DNA from: Oscillospiraceae bacterium
GTDB lineage: Bacteria > Bacillota > Clostridia > Oscillospirales > CAG-272
Direction of reading: 5' to 3'
Assembly (NCBI GenBank): GCA_015065065.1
Contig: SVQX01000016.1
Span: 1 to 42,609 of the forward strand
Length of the DNA: 42,609 nt
Shown here in pieces: positions 23,091 through 32,128 of this stretch (position 1 is the stretch's first letter; the number at the start of each line of letters is the position of its first letter). Made by a program: the position numbers and the translations under genes. A model generated the notes under the pieces. That model was given only the letters and a program-made list of their open reading frames with translations, had not been told where the DNA came from and searched no databases.

Positions 23091-23516
23091 ATGGCAAAGA
23101 AGATTTTAGGTTATATCAAGCTGCAGCTCCCTGCAGGTAAGGCTACTCCTCAGCCTCCCGTAGGTCCTGCTCTCGGTCAGTACGGTGTTGCAATCCCCGT
23201 ATTCACCAAAGAATTCAACGAAAGAACAAAGAACGATATTGGTCTTATCATCCCCGTAGTTATTACGGTTTACGCTGACCGTTCCTTCACATTCATCACC
23301 AAGACTCCCCCCGCAGCAGTTCTTATCAAGAAGGCAGCAGGCATTGAGTCCGGCTCCGACAAGCCCAACAAGACTAAGGTCGCAAAGCTGACCAAGGAAC
23401 AGGTAAGAAAGATCGCTGAAACCAAGATGCCCGACCTCAACGCAGGTTCTATCGAGGCTGCCATGAGCATGGTAGCAGGAACCGCACGCAGCATGGGCGT
23501 TACGGTTGAGGACTGA
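23091..23516 (+). CDS. rplK: Large-subunit ribosomal protein uL11
   Basis: A 141-residue L11 of the ribosomal GTPase centre. It has the N-terminal [21 protein letters not shown], the linker [13 protein letters not shown], and the C-terminal rRNA-binding end [19 protein letters not shown]. Highly biased codon use. Strong GGAGG ribosome site; 17 bases before rplA, so co-transcribed and probably co-regulated. Confidence 0.98.
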   Translation: MAKKILGYIKLQLPAGKATPQPPVGPALGQYGVAIPVFTKEFNERTKNDIGLIIPVVITVYADRSFTFITKTPPAAVLIKKAAGIESGSDKPNKTKVAKLTKEQVRKIAETKMPDLNAGSIEAAMSMVAGTARSMGVTVED

Positions 23517-23533
23517 TAAGGAGGTAAACGGAA

Positions 23534-24229
23534 ATGGCTAAAATGGGTAAGAAATATTCCGATAACGTAAAGCGTATCGAAAAGAACAGACTGTATGATC
23601 CCGCAGAGGCTCTGGCACTCGTTTGTGCGACCTCTACCGCAAAGTTCGATGAAACTATCGAGCTTCACATCCGCCTTGGTGTTGACTCCCGTCACGCTGA
23701 CCAGCAGGTCAGAGGCGCAGTAGTCCTCCCCAACGGTACGGGTAAGGTTGCTAAGGTTCTTGTTTTCGCTAAGGGCGACAACATTGATAAGGCACAGGCA
23801 GCAGGTGCTGACTACGTTGGCGGCGTTGAGCTGGCTGACAAGATCGTTAAGGAGAACTGGTTCGACTTTGACGTTGTTATCGCTTCTCCCGACATGATGG
23901 GTACTATCGGTAAGCTCGGTAAGGTCCTCGGTCCTAAGGGACTGATGCCCTCTCCCAAGGCAGGCACCGTTACTACTGACGTAGCTCGCGCAGTAAGCGA
24001 GGCTAAGGCAGGTAAGATCGAGTACCGTCTTGACAAGACCAACATCATTCACTGCCCCATCGGTAAGGCTTCCTTCGGTGCAGAAAAGCTTCAGGCTAAC
24101 TTTGACACGCTGGTTGGCGCTGTTATCAAGGCTAAGCCCGCAGCTACTAAGGGTCAGTACATCAAGAGCTGTGTACTTGCTTCCACCATGGGCCCCGGCA
24201 TCAAGATCAACCAGGCTAAGCTTTCCTAA
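23534..24229 (+). CDS. rplA: Large-subunit ribosomal protein uL1
   Basis: L1 of the ribosomal stalk, 231 residues, typical length. It contains [20 protein letters not shown] and the conserved [28 protein letters not shown] overlaps the end of rplK. In many bacteria L1 binds its own mRNA leader and represses rplK-rplA. A strong terminator follows directly. Confidence 0.98.
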   Translation: MAKMGKKYSDNVKRIEKNRLYDPAEALALVCATSTAKFDETIELHIRLGVDSRHADQQVRGAVVLPNGTGKVAKVLVFAKGDNIDKAQAAGADYVGGVELADKIVKENWFDFDVVIASPDMMGTIGKLGKVLGPKGLMPSPKAGTVTTDVARAVSEAKAGKIEYRLDKTNIIHCPIGKASFGAEKLQANFDTLVGAVIKAKPAATKGQYIKSCVLASTMGPGIKINQAKLS

Positions 24230-24244
24230 TAGGAATTCAAATGA

Positions 24245-24281
24245 TAAAAGCACCTCGGGATATTTCCTCGAGGTGCTTTTA
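24245..24281 (+). terminator. Terminator of rplK-rplA
   Basis: TAAAAGCACCTCG pairs with CGAGGTGCTTTTA around an 11-base loop, ending in a T-run, 16 bases after the rplA stop. Confidence 0.9.
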
Positions 24282-24305
24282 TATGTTAACTTTTTTCCGG
24301 ATTTC

Positions 24306-24334
24306 TTGACACGCGCGCATATTTGCGGTATAAT
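24306..24334 (+). promoter_or_regulatory. Consensus promoter of the acyl carrier protein gene
   Basis: TTGACA (24306-24311), 17 bases, TATAAT (24329-24334). A second TATAAT lies at 24340-24345 but has no matching -35. Confidence 0.85.
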
Positions 24335-24379
24335 TAAGGTATAATACGAGCAGTAAGCTACGTAATAAAGGAGGATATC

Positions 24380-24595
24380 ATGACCGACAAAATCATTGCA
24401 GTAATCGCCGAATACAAGGGCATCTCGCCCGACGGGATCTCCCCTGACACCTCCTTTATGGAGCTTGGGTTGGATTCACTTGACATAGCAGAGCTTATCA
24501 TGCAGATTGAGGATGAGCTGGGAGTGACCGTGGAAGTCTCCCCCGCTCTCAACACCATTGAAAGGCTTGCGGCACATATTGAATTAAAAATGTAA
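24380..24595 (+). CDS. Acyl carrier protein, solitary
   Basis: A 71-residue acyl carrier protein. The phosphopantetheine attachment site is GLDSLD (Ser33), preceded by the usual DTSFMELG and followed by the acidic helix II/III region (QIEDELGVTVE). AAAGGAGG precedes the start. It has its own consensus promoter and terminator, and no fatty acid or polyketide gene is near. It could be the main fatty-acid-synthesis ACP or a specialised carrier; the sequence does not decide. Confidence 0.93.
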   Translation: MTDKIIAVIAEYKGISPDGISPDTSFMELGLDSLDIAELIMQIEDELGVTVEVSPALNTIERLAAHIELKM

Positions 24596-24597
24596 AA

Positions 24598-24634
24598 TTA
24601 AAGCGCGCGAACAGTATCGCGCGCTTTAATTTTT
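24598..24634 (+). terminator. Terminator of the acyl carrier protein gene
   Basis: TTAAAGCGCGCG pairs perfectly with CGCGCGCTTTAA around an eight-base loop, followed by TTTTT. Confidence 0.92.
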
Positions 24635-24693
24635 AATAACAAGCACCGCCATGACGGCGGTTATAAAAATATTCATCGATCACAGAATCGGGC

Positions 24694-24725
24694 GGGTTGT
24701 TGCAAAAATGCAACAGCCCCTTTTA
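24694..24725. terminator. Hairpin beyond the NUDIX gene
   Basis: GGGTTGTTGCA pairs with TGCAACAGCCC (one T-G pair) around AAAA. The T-run is on the plus-strand side, but the hairpin sits just after the minus-strand NUDIX stop, so its direction is unclear. Confidence 0.5.
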
Positions 24726-24735
24726 CCTTTTAAAT

Positions 24736-25155
24736 TCAAAGTCCCATTCTACGCTTTGCCGCGCGGAAAACATTTTTATCGTTTTCGTGAGTAAGAGAGC
24801 GCTCAGCCACATCAACAGGCACCCACTCTACGTCGGCAATCTCGCCGTGGCGGGGATGTGTTTCTATCTGCTCGGTCACAGCAAGGAAATAAAGAACTTC
24901 CTTGCGCACGCCCGGCACGGGACTGTAATGTACTCTTTCGCAAAAATCAGAATCAATGCTAATTCTGACAGCAGTTTCTTCCTCTACCTCGCGGATAGCT
25001 GTTTCGTGCTCGGTTTCTCCCGCTTCAACATGTCCCTTGGGAAAAGAACGGTGTCCGCCGCGCTTGTGTCGTATCATAAGTATATATGTTTGTCCGTCAA
25101 TTTTATCCTTGCGGAAAACCAAAGCGCCGCAAGACTTTTCATAAGACAATGCCAT
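24736..25155 (-). CDS. NUDIX hydrolase (Ap4A/dinucleotide-type)
   Basis: A 139-residue NUDIX enzyme, which splits nucleoside diphosphates linked to another group. The NUDIX box GHVEAGETEHETAIREVEEE carries the metal-binding glutamates. KSCGALVFR at the start and SFPKGHVE match the bacterial diadenosine-tetraphosphate hydrolase subgroup. I place the start at 25155 (MALSYEKSCG), because AAAGGTGG precedes it by about ten bases; the longer frame has no ribosome site. Substrate not provable from sequence. Downstream of infB on the same strand, but a hairpin lies between. Confidence 0.9.
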   Translation of the reverse strand: MALSYEKSCGALVFRKDKIDGQTYILMIRHKRGGHRSFPKGHVEAGETEHETAIREVEEETAVRISIDSDFCERVHYSPVPGVRKEVLYFLAVTEQIETHPRHGEIADVEWVPVDVAERSLTHENDKNVFRAAKRRMGL

Positions 25156-25217
25156 GGAGCTCGCCACCTTTCGACAAGCATATGCCAAAGAAGCAGATGC
25201 TTATTGGATTTTACAAA

Positions 25218-25237
25218 CGTCCCGCCGCAGTGGGACG
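25218..25237 (-). terminator. Weak terminator-like hairpin after infB
   Basis: On the minus strand CGTCCC and GGGACG enclose eight bases, followed by TTTGTAAAAT. It may end the rimP-infB transcript before the NUDIX gene. Confidence 0.4.
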
Positions 25238-25269
25238 AAGCGCACGCCTCGCCCCACGGACGGATATTA

Positions 25270-27996
25270 TTATCTCGGAATTTCTTCCATTATGAATGCT
25301 TCAAGAATATCTCCGACCTTGATGTCGTTAAATCTTTCGAGTCCGACACCGCACTCGTAGCCGTCAGCCACCTCGCGCACGTCGTCCTTGAAACGCTTGA
25401 GAGAGCTTATCTTATCCTCAAAGATTACCACGCCGTCACGCACGATACGTATCTGGGACGCGCGGGTGATCTTACCGTCAGTGATATAAGAGCCTGCGAT
25501 AGTTCCGACATTGGGAACGTGAATGGTCTGTCTGACCTCTGCATGTCCAAGCAGATTTTCACGGAACTTGGGAGCAAGCATACCCTTCATAGCCGCCTCG
25601 ATCTCCTCGATGCACTCGTAGATAACTCGATAGGTGCGGATCTCAACACCCTGTCTGTCTGCGCTGTCAAGCGCCTTTTTGTCGGGACGGACGTTAAATC
25701 CGACTATAATCGCGTTGGAAGCCGCTGCAAAGGTAACATCGCCCTCGGTAATTCCGCCGACAGCCGCGTGAATAACGCTTACCTTTACCTCACCGTTATT
25801 CAGCTTCATAAGCGAGCCTTTAACCGCTTCAACCGTACCGTCAACGTCTGCCTTGACAATGATATTCAGGCTCTTGATGCCCTCGCTCATCTGGTCGAAC
25901 AGGTCGTTGAGGTTAGCTCTTGCGTTAGCCTTGAAGAACTCCTCCTTAGCCTTACTTCTGCGACGCTCTGCAAGCTCTCTTGCCATTCTTTCGTCGGCAA
26001 CAGCCTCAAACTCGTCACCCGCCTCGGGAACATCTGCAAGACCTGTGATCTCCACGGGAACGGAAGGTCCTGCGACCTTAACTATCTTACCATTGTGGTC
26101 TGTCATGGCTCTTACACGTCCGACCGAGGTGCCTGCGATAACGATATCTCCGCCCTTGAGCGTACCGTTCTGTACCAACAGCGTTGCAACAGGACCGCGT
26201 CCCTTATCCAGCTTCGCCTCGATAACGATACCCTTTGCGCGGCGGTTGGGGTTAGCCTTGTATTCCTTCAGCTCGGCGATCATAAGCACGTTTTCAAGCA
26301 GCTCGTCGATACCCATACCCGTTAAAGCGGACACGGGAACGCACATAACGTCACCGCCCCATTCCTCGCAAACAAGGTCGTATTTGGTAAGCTCCTGCTT
26401 TACGTTATCGGGATTTGCGCTGGGCTTATCCATCTTATTTATAGCTACGATAATTTCAACCCCCGCCGCCTTGGCGTGGTTGATAGCCTCTACCGTCTGA
26501 GGCATGATTCCATCGTCTGCTGCGACAACAAGAATAGCAATATCTGTCGCTTGCGCACCTCTTGCACGCATGGCAGTGAACGCCTCGTGTCCGGGGGTGT
26601 CAAGGAAGGTAATATCCTGTCCGTTAACGCTTACTCTGTAAGCACCGATATGCTGTGTGATACCGCCCGCCTCGCCTGCGGTAACGCTGGTGTGACGGAT
26701 AGCGTCAAGCAGTGACGTTTTACCGTGGTCAACGTGTCCCATAACGCACACGACGGGGGCGCGGGTAAGCAGCTCATCTGCGCTGTCCTCATGATCGTCA
26801 AACAGCTTTTCCTCAATGGTGACAACAACTTCCTTGGTAACGGAAATACCAAGCTCGTCGGCAACGATAGCAGCGGTATCGTAGTCTACGGACTGGTTTA
26901 CGGTAACCATCATTCCCAGCATCATCAGACGCTTGACGACCTCAGCGGAGGTAACCTTGAGGCGGGATGCAAGATCGCTGACAATGATCTCGTCGGGAAG
27001 CTGTACGTTAAGCGGCGCTTTCTTAACAGGCGCCTGCTTTTTGGCGTTATTCTTGTTAAATCCGGATTTTTTCATCTGCATACCGCCGCGGTTGGATGCC
27101 TGCTGTTGACTCTTTTTGACCAACTTTTGGTTTCCGCCGCGCGCGTCCTGCATGTTCTCGGACACAAAATTATTGAGCTTATCGTCGTACTTGGAAAGGT
27201 CTACGGTGCCGCCTCTGGTATCTACAACACGGGTAGCTCCGCGGGGCTTCTGCTGTTCCTGACCGCCCTTGGGAGTCTGACCTCTGACGATAGGCTGTAC
27301 CTGGAATTTTTCTCTGGGCGCGCTCTGAACGTAATCACCCTTATCGCGCGCTGCTCCGCCGTCGCGGCGCTGATTATTTCCGCCCTGACGGTTGTCCTGA
27401 CGTGCAGGCTGACGGAAATCGCTCTTTCCGCCCTGTCTGTCGCTTCGGTCATTTCTGTCAAATCTGTCGTTTCGGTCGAAGCGACTGTCACGGGGAGCGG
27501 TTTGCTGTGCCTGCGCAGCTTTCGCCTTTGCTTCTGCAGCAGCCTTTGCTTCAGCAGCAGCCTTTGCTTCTGCGGCAGCCTTTGCCTCTGCAGCAGCCTT
27601 TGCCTCTGCAGCAGCCTTTGCTTCTGCAGCAGCCTTTGCTTCTGCGGCAGCCTTTGCCTCTGCGGCAGCTTTTGCTTCAGCAGCAGCCTTTGCTTCTGCG
27701 GCAGCCTTTGCTTCTGCTGCCTTTGCATCCGCGGCGGCTTTTTCCTCGGCGGCACGCTCCTCTGCTATTTTAGAAGGAATGTAGGTTATTCCGTCCATAT
27801 AATCCGATATGTCGTCAACTTGATTACTATCGGTGAGAGATTGCATAAGGATATTGAATTCCCTATCAGTCAGCGACTTCTGGGGCTTTACGTCCTCTAC
27901 GCCCTTGGAAGCCAACAGCTCGGACAGGTCCTTGGTTTTAAGTCCCATATCCTTCGCCAACTGGTTTATTTTGAATTGTGGATTGAATGCTGCCAT
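25270..27996 (-). CDS. infB: Translation initiation factor IF-2
   Basis: GTPase that brings initiator tRNA to the 30S subunit. It has 908 residues. The N-terminal IF2-N helical domain (1-60) is followed by a long low-complexity region (about 85-160) of EAKAAA hexapeptide repeats, then an Arg/Gln/Gly/Asp-rich stretch, and a second IF2-N domain (about 325-380). The G domain has [11 protein letters not shown] (G1, about 420), DTPGHEAF (G3), NKMDKP (G4) and SALTGMG (G5), and domains II-IV follow to the end. Last gene of the rimP-nusA-ylxR-ylxQ operon. The Ala-rich repeats are longer than in Bacillus, but such linkers vary widely. Confidence 0.98.
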   Translation of the reverse strand: MAAFNPQFKINQLAKDMGLKTKDLSELLASKGVEDVKPQKSLTDREFNILMQSLTDSNQVDDISDYMDGITYIPSKIAEERAAEEKAAADAKAAEAKAAAEAKAAAEAKAAAEAKAAAEAKAAAEAKAAAEAKAAAEAKAAAEAKAAAEAKAAAEAKAKAAQAQQTAPRDSRFDRNDRFDRNDRSDRQGGKSDFRQPARQDNRQGGNNQRRDGGAARDKGDYVQSAPREKFQVQPIVRGQTPKGGQEQQKPRGATRVVDTRGGTVDLSKYDDKLNNFVSENMQDARGGNQKLVKKSQQQASNRGGMQMKKSGFNKNNAKKQAPVKKAPLNVQLPDEIIVSDLASRLKVTSAEVVKRLMMLGMMVTVNQSVDYDTAAIVADELGISVTKEVVVTIEEKLFDDHEDSADELLTRAPVVCVMGHVDHGKTSLLDAIRHTSVTAGEAGGITQHIGAYRVSVNGQDITFLDTPGHEAFTAMRARGAQATDIAILVVAADDGIMPQTVEAINHAKAAGVEIIVAINKMDKPSANPDNVKQELTKYDLVCEEWGGDVMCVPVSALTGMGIDELLENVLMIAELKEYKANPNRRAKGIVIEAKLDKGRGPVATLLVQNGTLKGGDIVIAGTSVGRVRAMTDHNGKIVKVAGPSVPVEITGLADVPEAGDEFEAVADERMARELAERRRSKAKEEFFKANARANLNDLFDQMSEGIKSLNIIVKADVDGTVEAVKGSLMKLNNGEVKVSVIHAAVGGITEGDVTFAAASNAIIVGFNVRPDKKALDSADRQGVEIRTYRVIYECIEEIEAAMKGMLAPKFRENLLGHAEVRQTIHVPNVGTIAGSYITDGKITRASQIRIVRDGVVIFEDKISSLKRFKDDVREVADGYECGVGLERFNDIKVGDILEAFIMEEIPR
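27526..27724 (-). repeat. About eleven tandem 18-bp repeats inside infB
   Basis: The CTTTGC core recurs every 18 bases from about 27544 to 27706, encoding the EAKAAA hexapeptide. Units differ only in third-position bases (CTTCTG/CCTCTG, GCAGCA/GCGGCA). It is in frame, so expansion or contraction changes linker length without breaking IF-2. Confidence 0.9.
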
Positions 27997-28036
27997 ATTA
28001 CCTCCTAAAATGTAACTGTTAAGATATCAAAGTGTA

Positions 28037-28390
28037 TCAATGATTTTCGTCGCTCGGCAAATGTTCCGCCACCGCTTTCATCAGCTGCGGGTCGAGAATT
28101 CCCACCGCCGCAGTTGCGCCCGTTTTCCCCACAGCATGGGAAAGCTCCTCGGCGCTGAAATCAAGTCTGTAATGCGGAACGCCGTAAAAGGTACATTTTG
28201 ACGTCAGCCTCGCGTGAGTATTGCCCGACGTATCCGACGCTTCGATCACCGCATACACCCTTTGCTCCGTCCCCGCCCGCTCCGAATCGCTCCGCAACCG
28301 CTCGCATACCATAGGCGTACCGATAACAAGCTTGCGCGCTCTCGCGCAAAGCCCCAGCGTGGACAACAGCTTTTTGGTCTGCTCACTCAC
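28037..28390 (-). CDS. ylxQ: YlxQ-like L7Ae-family RNA-binding protein
   Basis: A 117-residue L7Ae/L30e/S12e-fold protein. It starts with helix LLSTLGLCARARKLVIGTPMV, the family's typical first motif, and ends in the GKTGATAAVGILDPQLMKAV strand-helix. YlxQ proteins bind K-turn RNA. Its start overlaps the ylxR stop by four bases (ATGA), and it precedes infB by about 40 bases, the standard Bacillota order. The middle segment (residues about 33-50) is more divergent than usual. Confidence 0.85.
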   Translation of the reverse strand: MSEQTKKLLSTLGLCARARKLVIGTPMVCERLRSDSERAGTEQRVYAVIEASDTSGNTHARLTSKCTFYGVPHYRLDFSAEELSHAVGKTGATAAVGILDPQLMKAVAEHLPSDENH

Positions 28391-28692
28391 AGGACGTCAC
28401 CGCCCTCTGCAAGCTCGCGTTCCATATTCGTATATACCTCGTCGGATATCTCACATTCGAGATTTTTTGCAAGTCTGCCGCTCTTTCGCACCTTTTTCAG
28501 ACATTTCACGTCCTTGCATATATATGCTCCGCGGCCGGATTTCTTACCCGTAAAGTCAAGGGAGACCTGACCCTCGGGGTCGCGTACCACCCTCAGAAGC
28601 TCCCGCTTCGGCTTATGCTCGTTGCATCCGAGGCACTGACGTACGGGAATCCTTTTTTGCGGTGCGGCATTTGAATTTTGCTTTTGTGCCAT
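28387..28692 (-). CDS. ylxR: YlxR (RnpM-type) RNA-binding protein
   Basis: A 101-residue DUF448 protein. The signature RQCLGCNEHKPKRELLRVVR and GRGAYICKDVKCLKKV are present. In Bacillus this protein binds RNase P RNA (hence RnpM) and also influences transcription. A short Gln/Asn/Lys start precedes the domain. Located between nusA and ylxQ. Confidence 0.92.
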   Translation of the reverse strand: MAQKQNSNAAPQKRIPVRQCLGCNEHKPKRELLRVVRDPEGQVSLDFTGKKSGRGAYICKDVKCLKKVRKSGRLAKNLECEISDEVYTNMERELAEGGDVL

Positions 28693-28723
28693 ATCCGATC
28701 TTCCTTTCGAACAGCAAACGGGA

Positions 28724-29761
28724 TCAGTACTCCGAGCCCTCTGCCTTTATGTCGATCTTGTAACCCGTAAGACGAGCGGCAAGGCGGACGTTCTGTCCCT
28801 CTCTGCCGATTGCAAGAGAGAGCTGCTCGGGGGCTACGATAACCTTACAGCTACGCTCTCCCGTCATCTCTACCGAAATAACGCTTGCAGGCGCCAAAGC
28901 CGCCGCGATATACTCCTCGGGAGTTTCGCTGTAAGTAACGATGTCTATTTTTTCACCGTTGATCTCGCTGATAACAGCGTCAAGTCGCATATTGCGCGTA
29001 CCGATGCACGCACCGACTGCATCTACGTCGGGATCGCGGGAATATACTGCGATCTTGCTTCGCGAGCCTGCCTCACGGGATACGCCCTTGATTATAACGA
29101 TACCGTCCTGGATCTCGGGAACCTCCAGCTCAAAAAGACGCCATACGAGCTTGGGATGAATACGGGAGAGAGATACGATAGGACCTCTCGCCTCCTTGTT
29201 GATCTCTGTTACAAAAACCTTTACCTTCTGTCCAACGGTCAATATCTCACCGGGGATCTGCTCGGGCTTTGTAAGCAGGTTAGTTCCCTGATCAAGCTCA
29301 AGAATAACTCCGCCGTCATCGCGGTCAGTCTTGCTGACGGTAGCGGTCATAAGCTCCTCCTTCTTGTTGGAGTAAGCCTCCTGCATAGCTATTCTCTCGC
29401 CCTCGCGGATAGCCTGAATGATAACGGACTTTCCCGCAGCCGCGCTGATACGGCGGAAGGCATCCGTTTTTACTTCCTTGTCAACAAATCCGCCAAGCAC
29501 GTGTCTGCGGCTGATGTTCTTTGCGTCGGGAAGGGATATCTGGCAGGTAGGATCGACTACCTCCTCAACCACCTCACGGCGCTGATAGATCTTCATCTTT
29601 CTTTTAGCGAAGTCATAGTCGGCGCGCATAAGAGCGTTTGCGCCGTACTCCTTTTTGAATGCGGCAAGGAGTGCCGCCTCGATCTTCTCGATCATGTAGG
29701 ACTGAGGGATGCCCTTTTCCTTTTCAAGCAACTCAAGGGCTGTGAAAAACTCAGAATTCAT
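28724..29761 (-). CDS. nusA: Transcription termination/antitermination protein NusA
   Basis: A 345-residue NusA. The N-terminal RNA-polymerase-binding domain (to about residue 125) starts with the expected FFTALELLEKEKGI. The S1 domain (about 130-200) and two KH domains (about 200-345) follow, with GREGQNVRLAARLTGYKIDI near the end. There are no C-terminal acidic repeats, as usual in Bacillota. It controls pausing and termination and takes part in rRNA antitermination. Ribosome site GGAAG upstream; second gene of the operon. Confidence 0.97.
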   Translation of the reverse strand: MNSEFFTALELLEKEKGIPQSYMIEKIEAALLAAFKKEYGANALMRADYDFAKRKMKIYQRREVVEEVVDPTCQISLPDAKNISRRHVLGGFVDKEVKTDAFRRISAAAGKSVIIQAIREGERIAMQEAYSNKKEELMTATVSKTDRDDGGVILELDQGTNLLTKPEQIPGEILTVGQKVKVFVTEINKEARGPIVSLSRIHPKLVWRLFELEVPEIQDGIVIIKGVSREAGSRSKIAVYSRDPDVDAVGACIGTRNMRLDAVISEINGEKIDIVTYSETPEEYIAAALAPASVISVEMTGERSCKVIVAPEQLSLAIGREGQNVRLAARLTGYKIDIKAEGSEY

Positions 29762-29823
29762 GCCTAAACTTCCTTTCGGGTATTTTTATATTGTGCAAAA
29801 TTTTTTTACTGATTTACGCGGTA

Positions 29824-30354
29824 TCAGAAATCGAATACCGTTCTTGCCTTGGCAACGCTGTCCGCCGGAATGACCTTCACAGCACCCGCCGCTTCAATGG
29901 TAATACTGCCGTCCTCGGCGTATTCGCGCAGGATGCCGACCTGCACCTTACTGCCGTCAAGCGGCGCGTAGAGCTTCAGCTCCACCTTTTCGCCGATACA
30001 GTGCAGAAAATGCTCGGGGCGGGAAAGATTGCGCTCAATTCCGGGCGAGGACACCTCCAGCATGTACGCCACCTCAATGGGATCAGCCTCGTCCAGCGGA
30101 GCATCCACCGCGCGGGTGAATTTTTCGCAGTCGTCGATGGTTATCCCCGCTTCGCTGTCAATGGTTATGCGCAAGATATAATCCGCACCCTCCTTGACGT
30201 ATTCAACGTCCCACAGGGTATATCCCATACTCTCGGCGATAGGTGAGATGATTTCGGTTACAGTCGCCGCGATCCTGCCGCCGCGTCCCGCACCGAGGGT
30301 ACGAACAGCACGCAGCTTGCGTCCGCCGTTTTCAGCTACGTTATTTTCAGCCAC
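29824..30354 (-). CDS. rimP: Ribosome maturation factor RimP
   Basis: Required for 30S subunit maturation. I choose a GTG start at 30354 because AAAGGAG lies just upstream; the frame is open another 24 codons, but those cover the leader hairpin. The 176 residues have GYTLWDVEYVKEGADYILRI and the family motif LEVSSPGIERNLSRPEHF. The first 25 residues (Asn/Glu/Arg/Gly-rich) are a variable extension. First gene of rimP-nusA-ylxR-ylxQ-infB. Confidence 0.93.
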   Translation of the reverse strand: MAENNVAENGGRKLRAVRTLGAGRGGRIAATVTEIISPIAESMGYTLWDVEYVKEGADYILRITIDSEAGITIDDCEKFTRAVDAPLDEADPIEVAYMLEVSSPGIERNLSRPEHFLHCIGEKVELKLYAPLDGSKVQVGILREYAEDGSITIEAAGAVKVIPADSVAKARTVFDF

Positions 30355-30380
30355 GGAATTTCTCCTTTCGTGATCTTTAC

Positions 30381-30413
30381 AAAAAGCAGGAGTGGATTTT
30401 GTCAACCCACTCC
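30381..30413 (-). terminator. Attenuator-like hairpin in the rimP leader
   Basis: On the minus strand GGAGTGG pairs with CCACTCC around 11 bases and is followed by TGCTTTTTG. It sits in the untranslated leader between promoter and rimP, so it looks like an intrinsic terminator inside the leader rather than at a gene end. Confidence 0.6.
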
Positions 30414-30440
30414 GCCACTTTGCCATTATCTACTGTTAAC

Positions 30441-30469
30441 AGTATACCACACCGAAATCAAAATTTCAA
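30441..30469 (-). promoter_or_regulatory. Promoter of the rimP-infB operon
   Basis: Minus strand TTGAAA (30464-30469), 17 bases, TATACT (30441-30446), leading to a transcript start near 30434 and a leader of about 80 bases. Confidence 0.78.
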
Positions 30470-30618
30470 GGGCTTTTTTAAATTTTTTCAACTTCTTCCA
30501 TATAAATTTTGTAAGAATTTGTGTTCGCGTTTTTGTATATTTTGCCCAAATATTTGATAATCTTTCGAGTTCTTCAAAAAAGATTTGCAAACAATTTCAA
30601 AAAACATCACATATGTTG

Positions 30619-30647
30619 TTTACAAAATTAAAAATATGTGGTATAAT
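30619..30647 (+). promoter_or_regulatory. Promoter of the DUF2232-gdpP-rplI-dnaB run
   Basis: TTTACA (30619-30624), 17 bases, TATAAT (30642-30647), divergent from the rimP promoter across an AT-rich spacer. Confidence 0.78.
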
Positions 30648-30690
30648 ACTATGATGATGCTGTTTTGAAGGAAAGGAATTTTTTTCCGAT

Positions 30691-32082
30691 ATGTTTGAAA
30701 GTAACGAATTGCTGACCGACCGCCGACTGCCGCTCACGCTTGCCGAGATTGATCCCTCGGATAATGACGGCGGCTTGAACGGTGACGGCAGCCAAGATAC
30801 ACAAGCTCTGCCCGAATTCGGAGCGCCGCACTTCACCCCGCCACCAAAGATGGAATTTGTTGACCACGCGCCCATAGAGCGCAAGGGCATACAAGGCTCT
30901 GCCGCGGCACTGCTTTACGTTTTGCTGATAGCGGCGCTCGTGTCCATTCCCTTTGCTCTGTTCGGCTTTGTAGGGTTGATAAACGAGCAAATATTCAACG
31001 TCCTTGGTATCGCGCTGTGCGTAGGATTTATATACTATCTGTCCCGCGCGGCAAAGCAGGCTCGCGGTATCGTACCGCTGTTGATATTCTTTGCCATTCT
31101 GTTTTTTTTTATGATGGCGTCCGCGGCACTTTCACTTCTCCTTCTTTCATCACTGTTCTTTATCAGCCAAGGAAGCTTTTTGCTAACGGTATCAAAGAAA
31201 AAACATATTCCCCTGCTTTTGATAATTCCTGCCGTGGCTTACGGCGTGACGCTCGGACTCGGCACGGCGCTTGGGTTTTCCCGTCCGCTGTTTTGTGCGA
31301 TCTGCCTTCTGCCTATCCCCGCGACCGTTTTACTGTCCGCCACCACTCACTCATGTGCAAGGCGTAACGGCATCACCCGTGTAGGCTCGATATGCGCGAC
31401 CTCGTTTGGATTGATGATCACTCTGCTCGCTATTCTTGCGATGCTCCTGTATACGCGAATGGGCGAGATATCCCTGGCGGCAATAGGGCAGGCAATGAGC
31501 GCCTTTCGCGATATGATGTTTGATGCCTTGACGGCGCTGGAGGCGGATATGGGCAACGGAGTTGAGCAAATCATTCCCGATGACCTCGCCCTCGAAACCG
31601 TCAACGCAACGGTAAACATCCTCCCCGGAACGGCGATAGCATTCGTAAACGTATTTGCCTTCTTTGCACAGGTGGTACTGATCGGTACGCTACGCACGTG
31701 GGGCGTGATACAAAAGCCCGTCCGAAAGATGTTTGAGTTTTCGATGAGCTTTATGTCAGCCGCAGTATTCGCTGTCGCACTGATAGTATTCCTTATCGAC
31801 AGCGGCTACACGCAGTCCTCGCTTGCGGGAACGGTAGCAAGCAATCTGACTATCATATTCCAGCCCGGTCTTGCGCTTTGCGGAATAGATTCACTGACAA
31901 AGCACATGGTGGCAAAGCAGCAGGGATGCGGACTCCTGCTTTTGGCAGGCGCAGTGCTTATCATGTCCGTGGTTATGAATTTCCTTATGACCGCGCTTGC
32001 CGCTATCGGCGCCTTTTTCATCATAAAAAAGCTTATAACCGACATTCGGGTAAGGAACGAGAACAAGAATAAGGACAACTGA
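30691..32082 (+). CDS. yybS: Polytopic membrane protein, DUF2232/YybS-like
   Basis: A 463-residue protein. About 70 polar residues at the N-terminus are followed by eight or so hydrophobic helices and a basic tail. Position directly before gdpP, rplI and dnaB is that of YybS (DUF2232) in Bacillota, and the helix pattern agrees, so the name rests mainly on context. Its biochemical role is not known; membership in the c-di-AMP phosphodiesterase operon hints at membrane or cell-wall physiology. The ribosome site (AAAGGAA) is unusually far, about 15 bases, from the ATG. Confidence 0.75.
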   Translation: MFESNELLTDRRLPLTLAEIDPSDNDGGLNGDGSQDTQALPEFGAPHFTPPPKMEFVDHAPIERKGIQGSAAALLYVLLIAALVSIPFALFGFVGLINEQIFNVLGIALCVGFIYYLSRAAKQARGIVPLLIFFAILFFFMMASAALSLLLLSSLFFISQGSFLLTVSKKKHIPLLLIIPAVAYGVTLGLGTALGFSRPLFCAICLLPIPATVLLSATTHSCARRNGITRVGSICATSFGLMITLLAILAMLLYTRMGEISLAAIGQAMSAFRDMMFDALTALEADMGNGVEQIIPDDLALETVNATVNILPGTAIAFVNVFAFFAQVVLIGTLRTWGVIQKPVRKMFEFSMSFMSAAVFAVALIVFLIDSGYTQSSLAGTVASNLTIIFQPGLALCGIDSLTKHMVAKQQGCGLLLLAGAVLIMSVVMNFLMTALAAIGAFFIIKKLITDIRVRNENKNKDN

Positions 32083-32128
32083 CAAAGACAACCCCCGTCA
32101 TTTCAATTTTGAAAGGAGCGGTCTTGAT

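Noticed and set aside
24697..26325. 542-codon plus-strand open frame opposite infB and the NUDIX gene
   Set aside because: It spans two real minus-strand genes and the gap between them, and its product is Leu/Ser/Cys/His-rich without any domain. This is typical of an antisense shadow.
27526..27724. Regular 18-bp repeats as a possible CRISPR array
   Set aside because: The units are contiguous without spacers, in frame with infB, and encode the EAKAAA linker.
30355..30426. Extra N-terminal 24 codons of rimP
   Set aside because: These codons overlap the leader hairpin, and AAAGGAG points to the GTG at 30354.
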